Source of the DNA: Planctomycetota bacterium
GTDB taxonomy: Bacteria > Planctomycetota > Phycisphaerae > SM23-33
Direction of reading: 5' to 3'
NCBI GenBank assembly: GCA_003644335.1
Contig: QNCB01000102.1
Location: 1 to 5,592, forward strand
Length of the DNA: 5,592 bases
The position numbers were made by a program, and so were the translations under genes. The notes beneath the pieces were generated by a model. It saw only the letters and a program-made list of their open reading frames with translations. It was not told the DNA's origin and ran no database searches. Numbering within the stretch: the first letter of the stretch is position 1; each line of letters starts with the position of its first letter. This document shows, in pieces, positions 1 to 5,037 of this stretch.

Positions 1-16
1 AACCCGCAAAATTGGC

Positions 17-45
17 TTGACAGGCTCGGGAGCTATGTTCATAAT
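17..45 (+). promoter_or_regulatory. Sigma70-type promoter of the rplM-rpsI operon
   Basis: A perfect -35 hexamer TTGACA (17-22) is followed after exactly 17 bp by CATAAT (40-45), which matches TATAAT at five of six positions. The predicted transcription start is near position 52, giving a 5' leader of about 42 nt before the rplM start codon. A Shine-Dalgarno AGGA lies at 84-87, six bases before that ATG. Such a strong housekeeping promoter fits a ribosomal protein operon. The call rests on sequence match only. Confidence 0.8.
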
Positions 46-93
46 GCGTGGCTCTTTACCTTTACGAGTCAGAGACGCTAAGCAGGAATAATC

Positions 94-546
94 ATGACAA
101 CAAAGACATACATGGCCAAGACGGGCGAGGTTCAAGCAGACTGGTGCCTTATCGACGCGACTGATAAGGTGGTCGGCAGGCTTTCCGCCGAGGTAGCTGT
201 TATCCTTCAGGGCAAGAACAAGCCCGAGTATACTCCGCATGTGGACACGGGCGATTTCGTGGTCATCGTTAATGCCGAGAAGGTAAAGCTCACCGGCGCC
301 AATAAGCCCACCCAGCGGGTCTACAAAAACTACAGCGGATACCCGGGCGGCCTGAAGCTGACCACGCTCGATGATATGCTTGTCAAGAAGCCCGAGCAGG
401 TGCTTCGCGAGTCCATCCGCAGAATGTTGCCAAAAACCAGGCTTGGCATCGCGATGCTGACCAAACTGAAAATCTACGCAGGCCCGGAGCATCCGCACCA
501 GGCACAGACGCCCAAGCCTCTGGAGTTGTGTACTTCTGGAACATAA
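94..546 (+). CDS. rplM: Large ribosomal subunit protein L13 (uL13)
   Basis: This encodes L13, an early-assembling protein that binds 23S rRNA in the 50S subunit. The 150-residue product is close to the usual length of about 142-150 and aligns end to end with bacterial L13. Landmarks are DATDKVVGRL (21-30, like the E. coli DATGKTLGRL), the highly conserved EYTPHVDTGD (45-54), the NAEKVKLTG stretch (60-68), and the signature region MLPKTRLG...LKIYAG (111-130) followed by PEHPHQAQ (131-138). Within the signature, Ile119 stands where Arg or another polar residue usually follows the Gly. The ATG at 94 is preferred over the in-frame ATG at 112 because AGGA (84-87) is correctly spaced and the resulting N-terminus matches the family. 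The gene is first in a two-gene operon with rpsI, which follows after 18 nt; this is the standard bacterial arrangement. Confidence 0.97.
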   Translation: MTTKTYMAKTGEVQADWCLIDATDKVVGRLSAEVAVILQGKNKPEYTPHVDTGDFVVIVNAEKVKLTGANKPTQRVYKNYSGYPGGLKLTTLDDMLVKKPEQVLRESIRRMLPKTRLGIAMLTKLKIYAGPEHPHQAQTPKPLELCTSGT

Positions 547-564
547 GTCAGGAAAGAAAACAAG

Positions 565-1107
565 ATGGCCCAGTCCGACGAAAAAACAATAACTGAATCA
601 CAGGAACCCCAGGCTGAGGTACAGGCCGGGCAGGTCGAAGAGCTGAAGGTTGAAGAGCCTAAGGTCGAGGAGAAGCCCAAGCCCAAACCCTCCCGAACCG
701 CTCCGCCCCTGCCAGAGGGTCAGCACTATGTTTGGGGCACTGGCAGGCGAAAAGCCTCAGTGGCGCGGGTTCGCATCAGGCCCGGCAGCGGCAAGGTGCT
801 CATCAACAAGCGCGAGGTGGTGGAATACTTCACCAAGTTGCGCGACCAGAACACGGCCATGGCTCCGCTGGAGGCGCTGGGCATGTTGACCAGCTATGAC
901 ATCTGGGTAAATGTAGGTGGCGGCGGCTCGACAGGTCAGGCTGGGGCGGTCTCGCTCGGCGTGGCAAGAGCGCTGGCTAAGCATGTGCCGGAAAACGAAC
1001 ACGACCTCCGCGACAAGGGGCTGCTGACGCGAGATGCCAGAATGAAAGAACGGAAAAAGCCAGGCCAGCCCGGCGCAAGAAAGAGCTTCCAGTTCTCACA
1101 GCGTTAA
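565..1107 (+). CDS. rpsI: Small ribosomal subunit protein S9 (uS9) with long acidic/proline N-terminal extension
   Basis: S9 belongs to the head of the 30S subunit, and its C-terminal tail reaches the P-site tRNA. The conserved core starts near residue 55 (YVWGTGRRKASVARVRI) and includes the GGGGSTGQAGAVSLGVARAL stretch (118-137), LLTRDARMKERKK (153-165) and the basic tail GARKSFQFSQR (170-180). The core alone is about 126 residues, matching the usual length of about 130. Residues 1-53 are an added, probably disordered segment rich in Glu, Gln, Pro and Lys. It contains three VEExK-type pentapeptides (24-38) followed by KPKPKP. The last three residues are Ser-Gln-Arg, whereas bacterial S9 almost always ends Ser-Lys-Arg. 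The start is supported by GGAAAG (551-556), eight bases before the ATG. The next upstream gene is rplM, and a terminator follows 28 nt after the stop. Confidence 0.97.
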   Translation: MAQSDEKTITESQEPQAEVQAGQVEELKVEEPKVEEKPKPKPSRTAPPLPEGQHYVWGTGRRKASVARVRIRPGSGKVLINKREVVEYFTKLRDQNTAMAPLEALGMLTSYDIWVNVGGGGSTGQAGAVSLGVARALAKHVPENEHDLRDKGLLTRDARMKERKKPGQPGARKSFQFSQR

Positions 1108-1135
1108 ACAATACATCCAACTGGGAAACCAATCC

Positions 1136-1175
1136 AAGCCCCGGCTACCCAAAAGGTGTCGGGGTTTGTTTTTTT
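1136..1175 (+). terminator. Rho-independent terminator of rplM-rpsI
   Basis: CCCCG (1139-1143) pairs perfectly with CGGGG (1160-1164). The stem continues upward through a G-U pair, C-G, one bulged T (1146), A-T and two C-G pairs to a small CAAAA loop (1150-1154). It extends downward by A-U and G-U pairs (1136-1138 with 1165-1167). A T-rich tract (1165-1175, interrupted by one G) follows directly. Hairpin plus T tract just after the rpsI stop is a classic intrinsic terminator. It isolates the ribosomal operon from trpD. Confidence 0.9.
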
Positions 1176-1180
1176 ATCAG

Positions 1181-1208
1181 GCAATAAGCAATAGGGAATA
1201 GGCAAACA
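1181..1208. repeat. Degenerate heptamer tandem array (4 x 7 bp)
   Basis: Four consecutive 7-bp units read GCAATAA, GCAATAG, GGAATAG and GCAAACA. The first three differ from the consensus GCAATAG by at most one base, and the fourth is more diverged. The array starts six bases after the terminator T tract and lies wholly in non-coding sequence. The period and total length equal those of the array at 4934-4961, though the unit sequence differs. Function is unknown. Confidence 0.6.
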
Positions 1209-1214
1209 GGGTAG

Positions 1215-1232
1215 GGTCGGCTATTGCCGACC
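1215..1232. repeat. Perfect 7-bp palindromic hairpin (GGTCGGC/GCCGACC)
   Basis: GGTCGGC (1215-1221) and GCCGACC (1226-1232) are exact reverse complements around a TATT loop. No T tract follows on the + strand, so it is not a second conventional terminator. It sits between the heptamer array and the large inverted repeat, which suggests a REP-like dispersed palindrome. Whether it recurs in the genome cannot be judged from this window. Confidence 0.55.
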
Positions 1233-1237
1233 AACAG

Positions 1238-1375
1238 GCAAAAGAGCAGTCCACGGATTTCACGGATTAAAAAGGATTTAGCGAACCTTCGGTTTCACGG
1301 ATTTTTTTTGATTAAAAATAAAAAATCCGTGTAATCTTCTTCTGAAAAATTCGTGTAATCTGTGGACTCTTTTGC
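1238..1375. repeat. 138-bp imperfect inverted repeat built from six CACGGATT octamers
   Basis: The outer arms GCAAAAGAG (1238-1246) and CTCTTTTGC (1367-1375) are exact reverse complements. Inside them, the octamer CACGGATT occurs in + orientation at 1252-1259, 1261-1268 and 1296-1303. It occurs in - orientation at 1324-1331 (exact), 1348-1355 and 1357-1364 (one mismatch each). The outermost two on each side share a 9-bp period. The inner pair forms a perfect 12-bp stem (CACGGATTTTTT, 1296-1307, with 1320-1331) around an AT-rich 12-nt loop. A small AACC-TTC-GGTT hairpin lies at 1284-1294. No ORF with a plausible start is contained. The element fills the trpD upstream region up to 12 bases before its ribosome binding site. 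It may be a dispersed intergenic repeat or a small MITE-like element, but no target-site duplication is evident. Confidence 0.75.
1308..1335 (+). promoter_or_regulatory. Weak candidate promoter for trpD inside the inverted repeat
   Basis: TTGATT (1308-1313, four of six -35 matches) and TGTAAT (1330-1335, five of six -10 matches but missing the important second-position A) are 16 bp apart. The predicted start would be near 1342, giving a 58-nt leader. Some promoter must lie between the terminator at 1175 and trpD, and this is the best pair I found. It overlaps the repeat's inner stem, so its AT-richness alone could explain the match. Confidence 0.2.
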
Positions 1376-1399
1376 GTGTGACACGGAAAGGAATAGTCG

Positions 1400-2422
1400 A
1401 TGGCTGATGAACTTTATGGTGATATTCTTCGGACGGTCTCAGCCCGGCGCGATCTTAGCCAGGCTCAAACGCATGAGGTTTTTTCTCAGCTCATGGCTGG
1501 GGAGCTTACGGAAGTCCAAACCGCTGGGTTGCTCGCGGCGATGGCGACCAAGGGCCTGACCGTCGATGAGATAACCGGCGCCGCCCAGGCCATGCGCGAA
1601 TGCAGCGTGAAGATAGACTCCGCAGGCCTGGATGTAGTGGACATCGTCGGCACGGGCGGAACCGGGCTGCAAACTTTCAACATTTCCACCGCTAGTTGTT
1701 TCGTCGCAGCTGGTGCGGGCCTGGCCGTGGCCAAGCATGGCAGCTACACGAACCTCCGCCCCTCAGGCTCAGCCAATGTGCTGATGTCCCTTGGCGTGAA
1801 TATCGAAGTGTCCCCCGCGGTGGTTACTCGCTGCCTGAAGGAAGCGTCCGTCGGGTTCTGTTTCGCGGTGAAGTGTCACCCCGCCATGCGACACGCCGTG
1901 CCTGTCCGCCGGGCCTTGCCGATAAAAACTATTTTCAATATCTTAGGCCCGCTGACCAACCCAGCTGGAGCCAGGCGTCAGATAATGGGCGTCTACGACG
2001 CCAGCCTGACCGAGCCATTGGCTGAGGTGCTGGGCAAGCTGGGCTCGCAGCGGGCGTGGGTGCTCCATGGCGCCGATGGCCTGGACGAAATCTCCATCGC
2101 CGGGCCTACGAAAATATCCGAGCTGCGGGACGGCGCGATTACAACGCGGATGATTCGTCCGGAAGATTTTGGCTTGGCGACCTCGCCGTTGGAGAGCGTG
2201 TTTGTAGACTCGCCAGAAGCTTCGGCCCAGGCCTTGCGAGATGTCCTGGCTGGGTTGGCTGGTCCAAGGCGAGATATCGTTCTGCTAAACGTAGCTGCAG
2301 CATTGGTGTTGGCGGAGTTGGCAACGGACATGAACGAGGCCCTGACTATGGCTCGTAGGTCGATAGACTCCGGAGCGGCACAAACCGCCCTGGACAAAAT
2401 GATAGCAATCACAAACGAATAA
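1400..2422 (+). CDS. trpD: Anthranilate phosphoribosyltransferase (TrpD), with divergent substrate-loop residues
   Basis: TrpD transfers phosphoribose from PRPP to anthranilate, the second committed step of tryptophan synthesis, in the cytoplasm. The 340-residue length is normal. Family marks are the small helical N-terminal domain (about 1-70), DIVGTGGTG (81-89) with TFNIST (92-97), AKHG (111-114), SGSAN (122-126), HPAMRHAVPVR (160-170), TIFNILGPLTNPAG (177-190), GVYD (197-200) and DGLDEIS (226-232), whose Asp229-Glu230 is the usual magnesium pair. Three normally strong positions differ: GTGGD is GTGGT (Thr88), KHGNR is KHGSY (Ser115, Tyr116), and GSAD is GSAN (Asn126). AGGA (1389-1392) lies seven bases before the ATG. 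No other trp gene and no Trp-rich leader peptide is visible. The M16 gene starts 15 nt after the stop. TrpD is the best call; an altered substrate preference is possible. Confidence 0.9.
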   Translation: MADELYGDILRTVSARRDLSQAQTHEVFSQLMAGELTEVQTAGLLAAMATKGLTVDEITGAAQAMRECSVKIDSAGLDVVDIVGTGGTGLQTFNISTASCFVAAGAGLAVAKHGSYTNLRPSGSANVLMSLGVNIEVSPAVVTRCLKEASVGFCFAVKCHPAMRHAVPVRRALPIKTIFNILGPLTNPAGARRQIMGVYDASLTEPLAEVLGKLGSQRAWVLHGADGLDEISIAGPTKISELRDGAITTRMIRPEDFGLATSPLESVFVDSPEASAQALRDVLAGLAGPRRDIVLLNVAAALVLAELATDMNEALTMARRSIDSGAAQTALDKMIAITNE

Positions 2423-2425
2423 TCG

Positions 2426-2431
2426 AAGGAG
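2426..2431 (+). promoter_or_regulatory. Ribosome binding site fixing the GTG start of the first M16 gene
   Basis: AAGGAG at 2426-2431 lies six bases before the GTG at 2438, which is ideal spacing. The longer in-frame reading would start at TTG 2432, directly abutting this site with no spacer, so it can be dismissed. The site begins four bases after the trpD stop codon, consistent with operonic translation. Confidence 0.85.
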
Positions 2432-2437
2432 TTGCGC

Positions 2438-3697
2438 GTGTCGGATAATTTTCATATTGAGGTTTTTTCCAACGGCTTGACGCTGCTTGGCAGGGTTATG
2501 GACGACATGTCCTCCGCGGCGATGTCGCTGCTGGTTCGCTGCGGCTCGGCGGACGACCCGCCTGCTATTGCTGGGGCTGGGGCGGTGGCGGCGGAGTGGC
2601 TGGGGCGGGGTGCCGGTCAGCGGGACAGCAGGGCGCTGAACGACGCGTTGGACTCACTCGGCGTGCAGCACAGCACCAACGCCCAAAGCGAGCACATGCA
2701 AATAACAGCTGCTATGCTAGGGCGAAATCTGCCCGCTGCGATCGAAATCTACGCTGATATCCTCACCAAGCCCCGGTTGGAGGATAATACTTTTGGCCCC
2801 TGTCGCGAGCTTATCCAGCAGGACCTTATCGCCCTGGAAGACGAGCCTGCTCGCAAGGCTGGCATGGCTTTGCGAGAGCGGTTCTTTCCCCAGCCTTGGG
2901 GCAGGTGTCCTTATGGCAGAAGCGAGACGCTCGAGGCGATGACGGCGGAGACTTTGCGGGAGCATGTTGTCTCGCACATGTCTCCCGACGGCGGGATACT
3001 CGCCCTGGCTGGGAAGTTCGACTGGGACGCGGCGCGCGATATGCTGGCGGAGCGACTTGGCGACTGGCAGGGCCAGGCCAGGCCAGAGCCTGCTGCGGCC
3101 AGGCCGGCTGGCGGGGCGGAGCACATCGCCAAAGATTCCGCCCAGACCCACATCGCCCTGGCCTGGCCGTCGGCTCTGTGCAGCTCCGAGCGATATTACG
3201 CAGCCCGGCTTGGCGAGGCGGTACTCTCGCGAGGCATGGGGAGCAGGCTGTTCACGGAAGTCCGCGAGAAGCGAGGCCTGGCTTATCACGTCTCGGCGAA
3301 CTACACCTCGCTACGAAATTCCGCGGGCATCTTCGTTTACGCCGGCACTCGCCCTGCCTTGGCCCAGCAGACCCTTGACGTTACCCTCGGGGAGATAGCC
3401 AGGCTCGGCGAGGGAATATCCGACGACGAGCTTGCTCGGGCTAAGACGCAAATTCGCAGCTCGCTGATAATGCAAAGTCAGAGCACCTCAGCCCGGGCGT
3501 CGATGATGGCTGGCGACTGGTACCACCTCGGTCGGCTTCGAAGCCTGGCAGAGCTGTCTGAGAAAATCCAGGCTGTCAGTAAAGGGGACGTGATGGACTA
3601 CCTTCGCGAATTTCCCCCGCGACAATTTTCGATTTTAACCATAGGCCCCGAGCCACTCGACACGACGGGCTTGGCCCTGTCGGGGGAGGACGCATAA
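2438..3697 (+). CDS. M16-family peptidase-like subunit, zinc site lost, R/Y pair kept (predicted non-catalytic partner)
   Basis: The 419-residue product has the two-half M16B fold length. An N-terminal half runs to about 205 and a C-terminal half from about 227, joined by an Ala/Pro/Gly-rich linker (about 212-227). The start NGLTLLG (12-18) and the region SADD...AGAG (37-48) align with M16 openings. Where active enzymes carry HxxEH, this protein has Val50-Ala-Ala-Glu53-Trp54. The distal zinc-ligand Glu aligns with Asp129. It should therefore not bind catalytic zinc. The C-terminal half keeps GSRLFTEVREKRGLAY (268-283), including Arg276 and Tyr283 of the R-x6-Y substrate-binding pair. No signal peptide or membrane segment is seen, suggesting cytoplasmic location. 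Its stop overlaps the start of the next M16 gene by one base, so it is probably the regulatory/substrate-binding half of a heterodimer. The start codon is GTG, chosen from the ribosome binding site. Confidence 0.88.
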   Translation: MSDNFHIEVFSNGLTLLGRVMDDMSSAAMSLLVRCGSADDPPAIAGAGAVAAEWLGRGAGQRDSRALNDALDSLGVQHSTNAQSEHMQITAAMLGRNLPAAIEIYADILTKPRLEDNTFGPCRELIQQDLIALEDEPARKAGMALRERFFPQPWGRCPYGRSETLEAMTAETLREHVVSHMSPDGGILALAGKFDWDAARDMLAERLGDWQGQARPEPAAARPAGGAEHIAKDSAQTHIALAWPSALCSSERYYAARLGEAVLSRGMGSRLFTEVREKRGLAYHVSANYTSLRNSAGIFVYAGTRPALAQQTLDVTLGEIARLGEGISDDELARAKTQIRSSLIMQSQSTSARASMMAGDWYHLGRLRSLAELSEKIQAVSKGDVMDYLREFPPRQFSILTIGPEPLDTTGLALSGEDA

Positions 3698-3699
3698 TG
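3685..3699 (+). promoter_or_regulatory. Ribosome binding site and TAATG coupling junction between the two M16 genes
   Basis: GGAGGA (3685-3690) precedes the ATG at 3697 by six bases. The stop TAA (3695-3697) and start ATG (3697-3699) share one A. The site lies inside the last codons of the upstream gene, an arrangement typical of translational coupling and of equimolar production of complex subunits. Confidence 0.85.
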
Positions 3700-4929
3700 C
3701 AATTTCGCGAAGCACAACTTGACAACGGTCTGAAAATTATCGCTGAGGTGAACCCATCCGCAGCCACGCTGGCAGCGGGGTTTTTCGTGCGAACAGGCAG
3801 CCGAGACGAAACGCCAAACATCGCTGGGGTTAGCCATTTTCTCGAGCACATGGTCTTCAAGGGCACAGCTCGCCGCAGCGCCGCGGCGGTGAACCTGGCC
3901 TTCGACGAGATGGGCGCGAACTACAACGCATTCACGTCCGAGGAAAATACGGTCTACTTCGCATCGGTGTTGCCGGAGTTTCAGACAGATTGCATGGACT
4001 TGCTGTGCGACATACTTCGGCCCAGCCTGCGACAGGAAGATTTCGATATTGAAAAGGGCGTGATTCTCGAAGAGATAGCTATGTATGAGGATCATCCGCA
4101 CTTTCGACTTTACGACAACCTGATGCGGCGACACTTTGACTCGCACCCGCTGGGCAATGTTATTCTCGGCTCGGCTGAGTCTATTTCCAATATGGCCCGG
4201 GACGATATGCAGGCTTATTTTGACAGGCGATATTCGCCCACGAATGTAACGCTGGTGGGTGTGGGAAATCTGGACTTCGACGCGATGGTAGACCAGGCGA
4301 GGCGGACGTGCGCGTCTTGGCAGCGGCTGGAGGCCAGCAGGGTGGCCGAGCCAAGTCGACCCGTTGGCAGCAGAGGCGTGATAACCGATGCGAAACTCAC
4401 CAGGCAGAATATCGGTCTGATGTGTCAGGCCCCTTCGGGCCAGGATGAGCGACGGTTTGCTGCGCAGATTTTGGCCAATGTGCTGGGTGACGCCACCGGT
4501 AGCAGGTTGTACTACGCCCTGGTCGAGTCAGCCTTGGCAGACGACGCCCAGATGACATACAGCCCGATGGACGGCGAGGGCGCGTTGATGACCAGCGTGT
4601 CTACAGATCCGGAAAAGGTTGCCCAGGTGCTGGGGGTTATCGACGAGGTTTTCCGAAAGTTTATCGACGAGGGCCTGGGCGAGGCTGAGCTTCAGGCTGC
4701 GAAAAATAAGATAGCATCCCAGGCTACGCTTAGCGGCGAGCTGCCGATGGGTCGGCTGACCTCGGTCGGGTTCGACTGGGTGTATCGCAGCGAATATGTC
4801 CCGCTGGCCCGGCAGATAGACGTGATGTTCGCGGTTTCCGCGGACGATGTCCTGACCCTGGCCCAGCAGTGCAACCTGCCAAACGCGACACTACTGACAC
4901 TAGGCCCACTGGAAAAATTACCGGCGTGA
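3697..4929 (+). CDS. M16-family zinc metallopeptidase, catalytic subunit
   Basis: This is a 410-residue M16B-type zinc endopeptidase. Residues LDNGLKIIAE (8-17), VRTGSRDE (31-38) and GVSHFLEHMVFKGT (44-57) give the inverted zinc motif His47-x-x-Glu50-His51. The third ligand is Glu126 in VILEEIAMYEDHP (122-134), giving HxxEH-x74-E as in bacterial M16B enzymes. HPLGNVILGSAESI (150-163) and YSPTNVTLVGVGN (179-191) are further family blocks of the N-terminal half. The C-terminal half has GSRLYYALVESALADDAQMTY (268-288): the Arg of the R-x6-Y pair is absent (Val276 or Ala281 depending on alignment), and there is a short insertion relative to the partner protein. Zinc chemistry is thus intact while the substrate-tail pair is not, the reverse of the upstream protein. 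No signal peptide is seen. A processing or housekeeping peptidase acting on unfolded peptides is likely; the substrate is unknown. Confidence 0.93.
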   Translation: MQFREAQLDNGLKIIAEVNPSAATLAAGFFVRTGSRDETPNIAGVSHFLEHMVFKGTARRSAAAVNLAFDEMGANYNAFTSEENTVYFASVLPEFQTDCMDLLCDILRPSLRQEDFDIEKGVILEEIAMYEDHPHFRLYDNLMRRHFDSHPLGNVILGSAESISNMARDDMQAYFDRRYSPTNVTLVGVGNLDFDAMVDQARRTCASWQRLEASRVAEPSRPVGSRGVITDAKLTRQNIGLMCQAPSGQDERRFAAQILANVLGDATGSRLYYALVESALADDAQMTYSPMDGEGALMTSVSTDPEKVAQVLGVIDEVFRKFIDEGLGEAELQAAKNKIASQATLSGELPMGRLTSVGFDWVYRSEYVPLARQIDVMFAVSADDVLTLAQQCNLPNATLLTLGPLEKLPA

Positions 4930-4933
4930 AATT

Positions 4934-4961
4934 GATTTCGGATTTTTGATTTTGGATTTCG
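4934..4961. repeat. Heptamer tandem array, GATTTYG-like (4 x 7 bp)
   Basis: Four adjacent 7-bp units read GATTTCG, GATTTTT, GATTTTG and GATTTCG. The first and last are identical, and the middle two differ from them by one or two bases. The array starts four bases after the M16 stop codon and has the same unit length and copy number as the array at 1181-1208, with an unrelated unit. Function is unknown. Confidence 0.6.
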
Positions 4962-4981
4962 CTGCGCGGCGATAAAGCGTC

Positions 4982-4995
4982 GAATTATGAATTAT
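4982..4995. repeat. Perfect heptamer duplication (GAATTAT x 2)
   Basis: GAATTAT occurs twice head to tail at 4982-4988 and 4989-4995. It overlaps the first two bases of the hairpin at 4994-5021. Two copies alone could be chance in AT-rich sequence, but it is the third 7-bp periodic tract in the spacers of this window. Confidence 0.45.
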
Positions 4996-5021
4996 AGCAC
5001 AGTCGGGGGCGGCTGTGCTAT
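4994..5021 (+). repeat. 12-bp stem-loop directly upstream of the proC ribosome binding site
   Basis: ATAGCACAGTCG (4994-5005) pairs with CGGCTGTGCTAT (5010-5021) along its full length, with a single G-U wobble (T5003 with G5012), around a GGGG tetraloop. The stem ends three bases before AAAGGAG (5025-5031). No T tract follows, so a standard intrinsic terminator is unlikely. It could be a dispersed palindromic repeat, an mRNA-stabilising structure at the end of the M16 operon, or a structure that influences proC translation. Confidence 0.65.
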
Positions 5022-5037
5022 GTGAAAGGAGACTCGC

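Noticed and set aside
46..78. Possible leader hairpin before rplM (GCGT...ACGC with CTCT...AGAG) that might serve L13 autoregulation
   Set aside because: With the promoter at 17-45 the transcript should start near 52, so the GCGT arm would not be transcribed. The remaining 4-bp CTCT/AGAG stem with a 15-nt loop is too weak to claim.
1238..1375. CRISPR array
   Set aside because: The repeated octamers are in opposing orientations, short, irregularly spaced and lack uniform spacers; the structure is palindromic, not an array.
1139..1399. Trp attenuator or T-box leader for trpD
   Set aside because: No leader peptide with Trp codons, no T-box motif and no terminator/antiterminator pair close to trpD was seen. 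The only intrinsic terminator belongs to rpsI.
1362..1559. Small + strand open frame overlapping the trpD start in another frame
   Set aside because: It starts within the repeat arm with no proper ribosome binding site, and most of it overlaps the conserved TrpD N-terminal domain.
2432..2437. Extended N-terminus of the first M16 protein starting at TTG 2432
   Set aside because: The AAGGAG site ends at 2431, leaving no spacer to this TTG. The GTG at 2438 has six-base spacing.
2717..3289. Long minus-strand open frame (190 codons) opposite the first M16 gene
   Set aside because: It lies wholly inside a well-supported gene, its translation resembles no family I recognise, and long antisense frames are expected in GC-rich coding DNA.
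3598..4146. Minus-strand open frame (182 codons) spanning the M16 gene junction
   Set aside because: It is antisense to two clear family members and its translation shows no recognisable motif. Shadow frame.
4946..4976. Promoter for proC (TTGATT ... GATAAA)
   Set aside because: Spacing is 19 bp with only four of six matches in each hexamer, and the -35 falls within the heptamer array. Not convincing.
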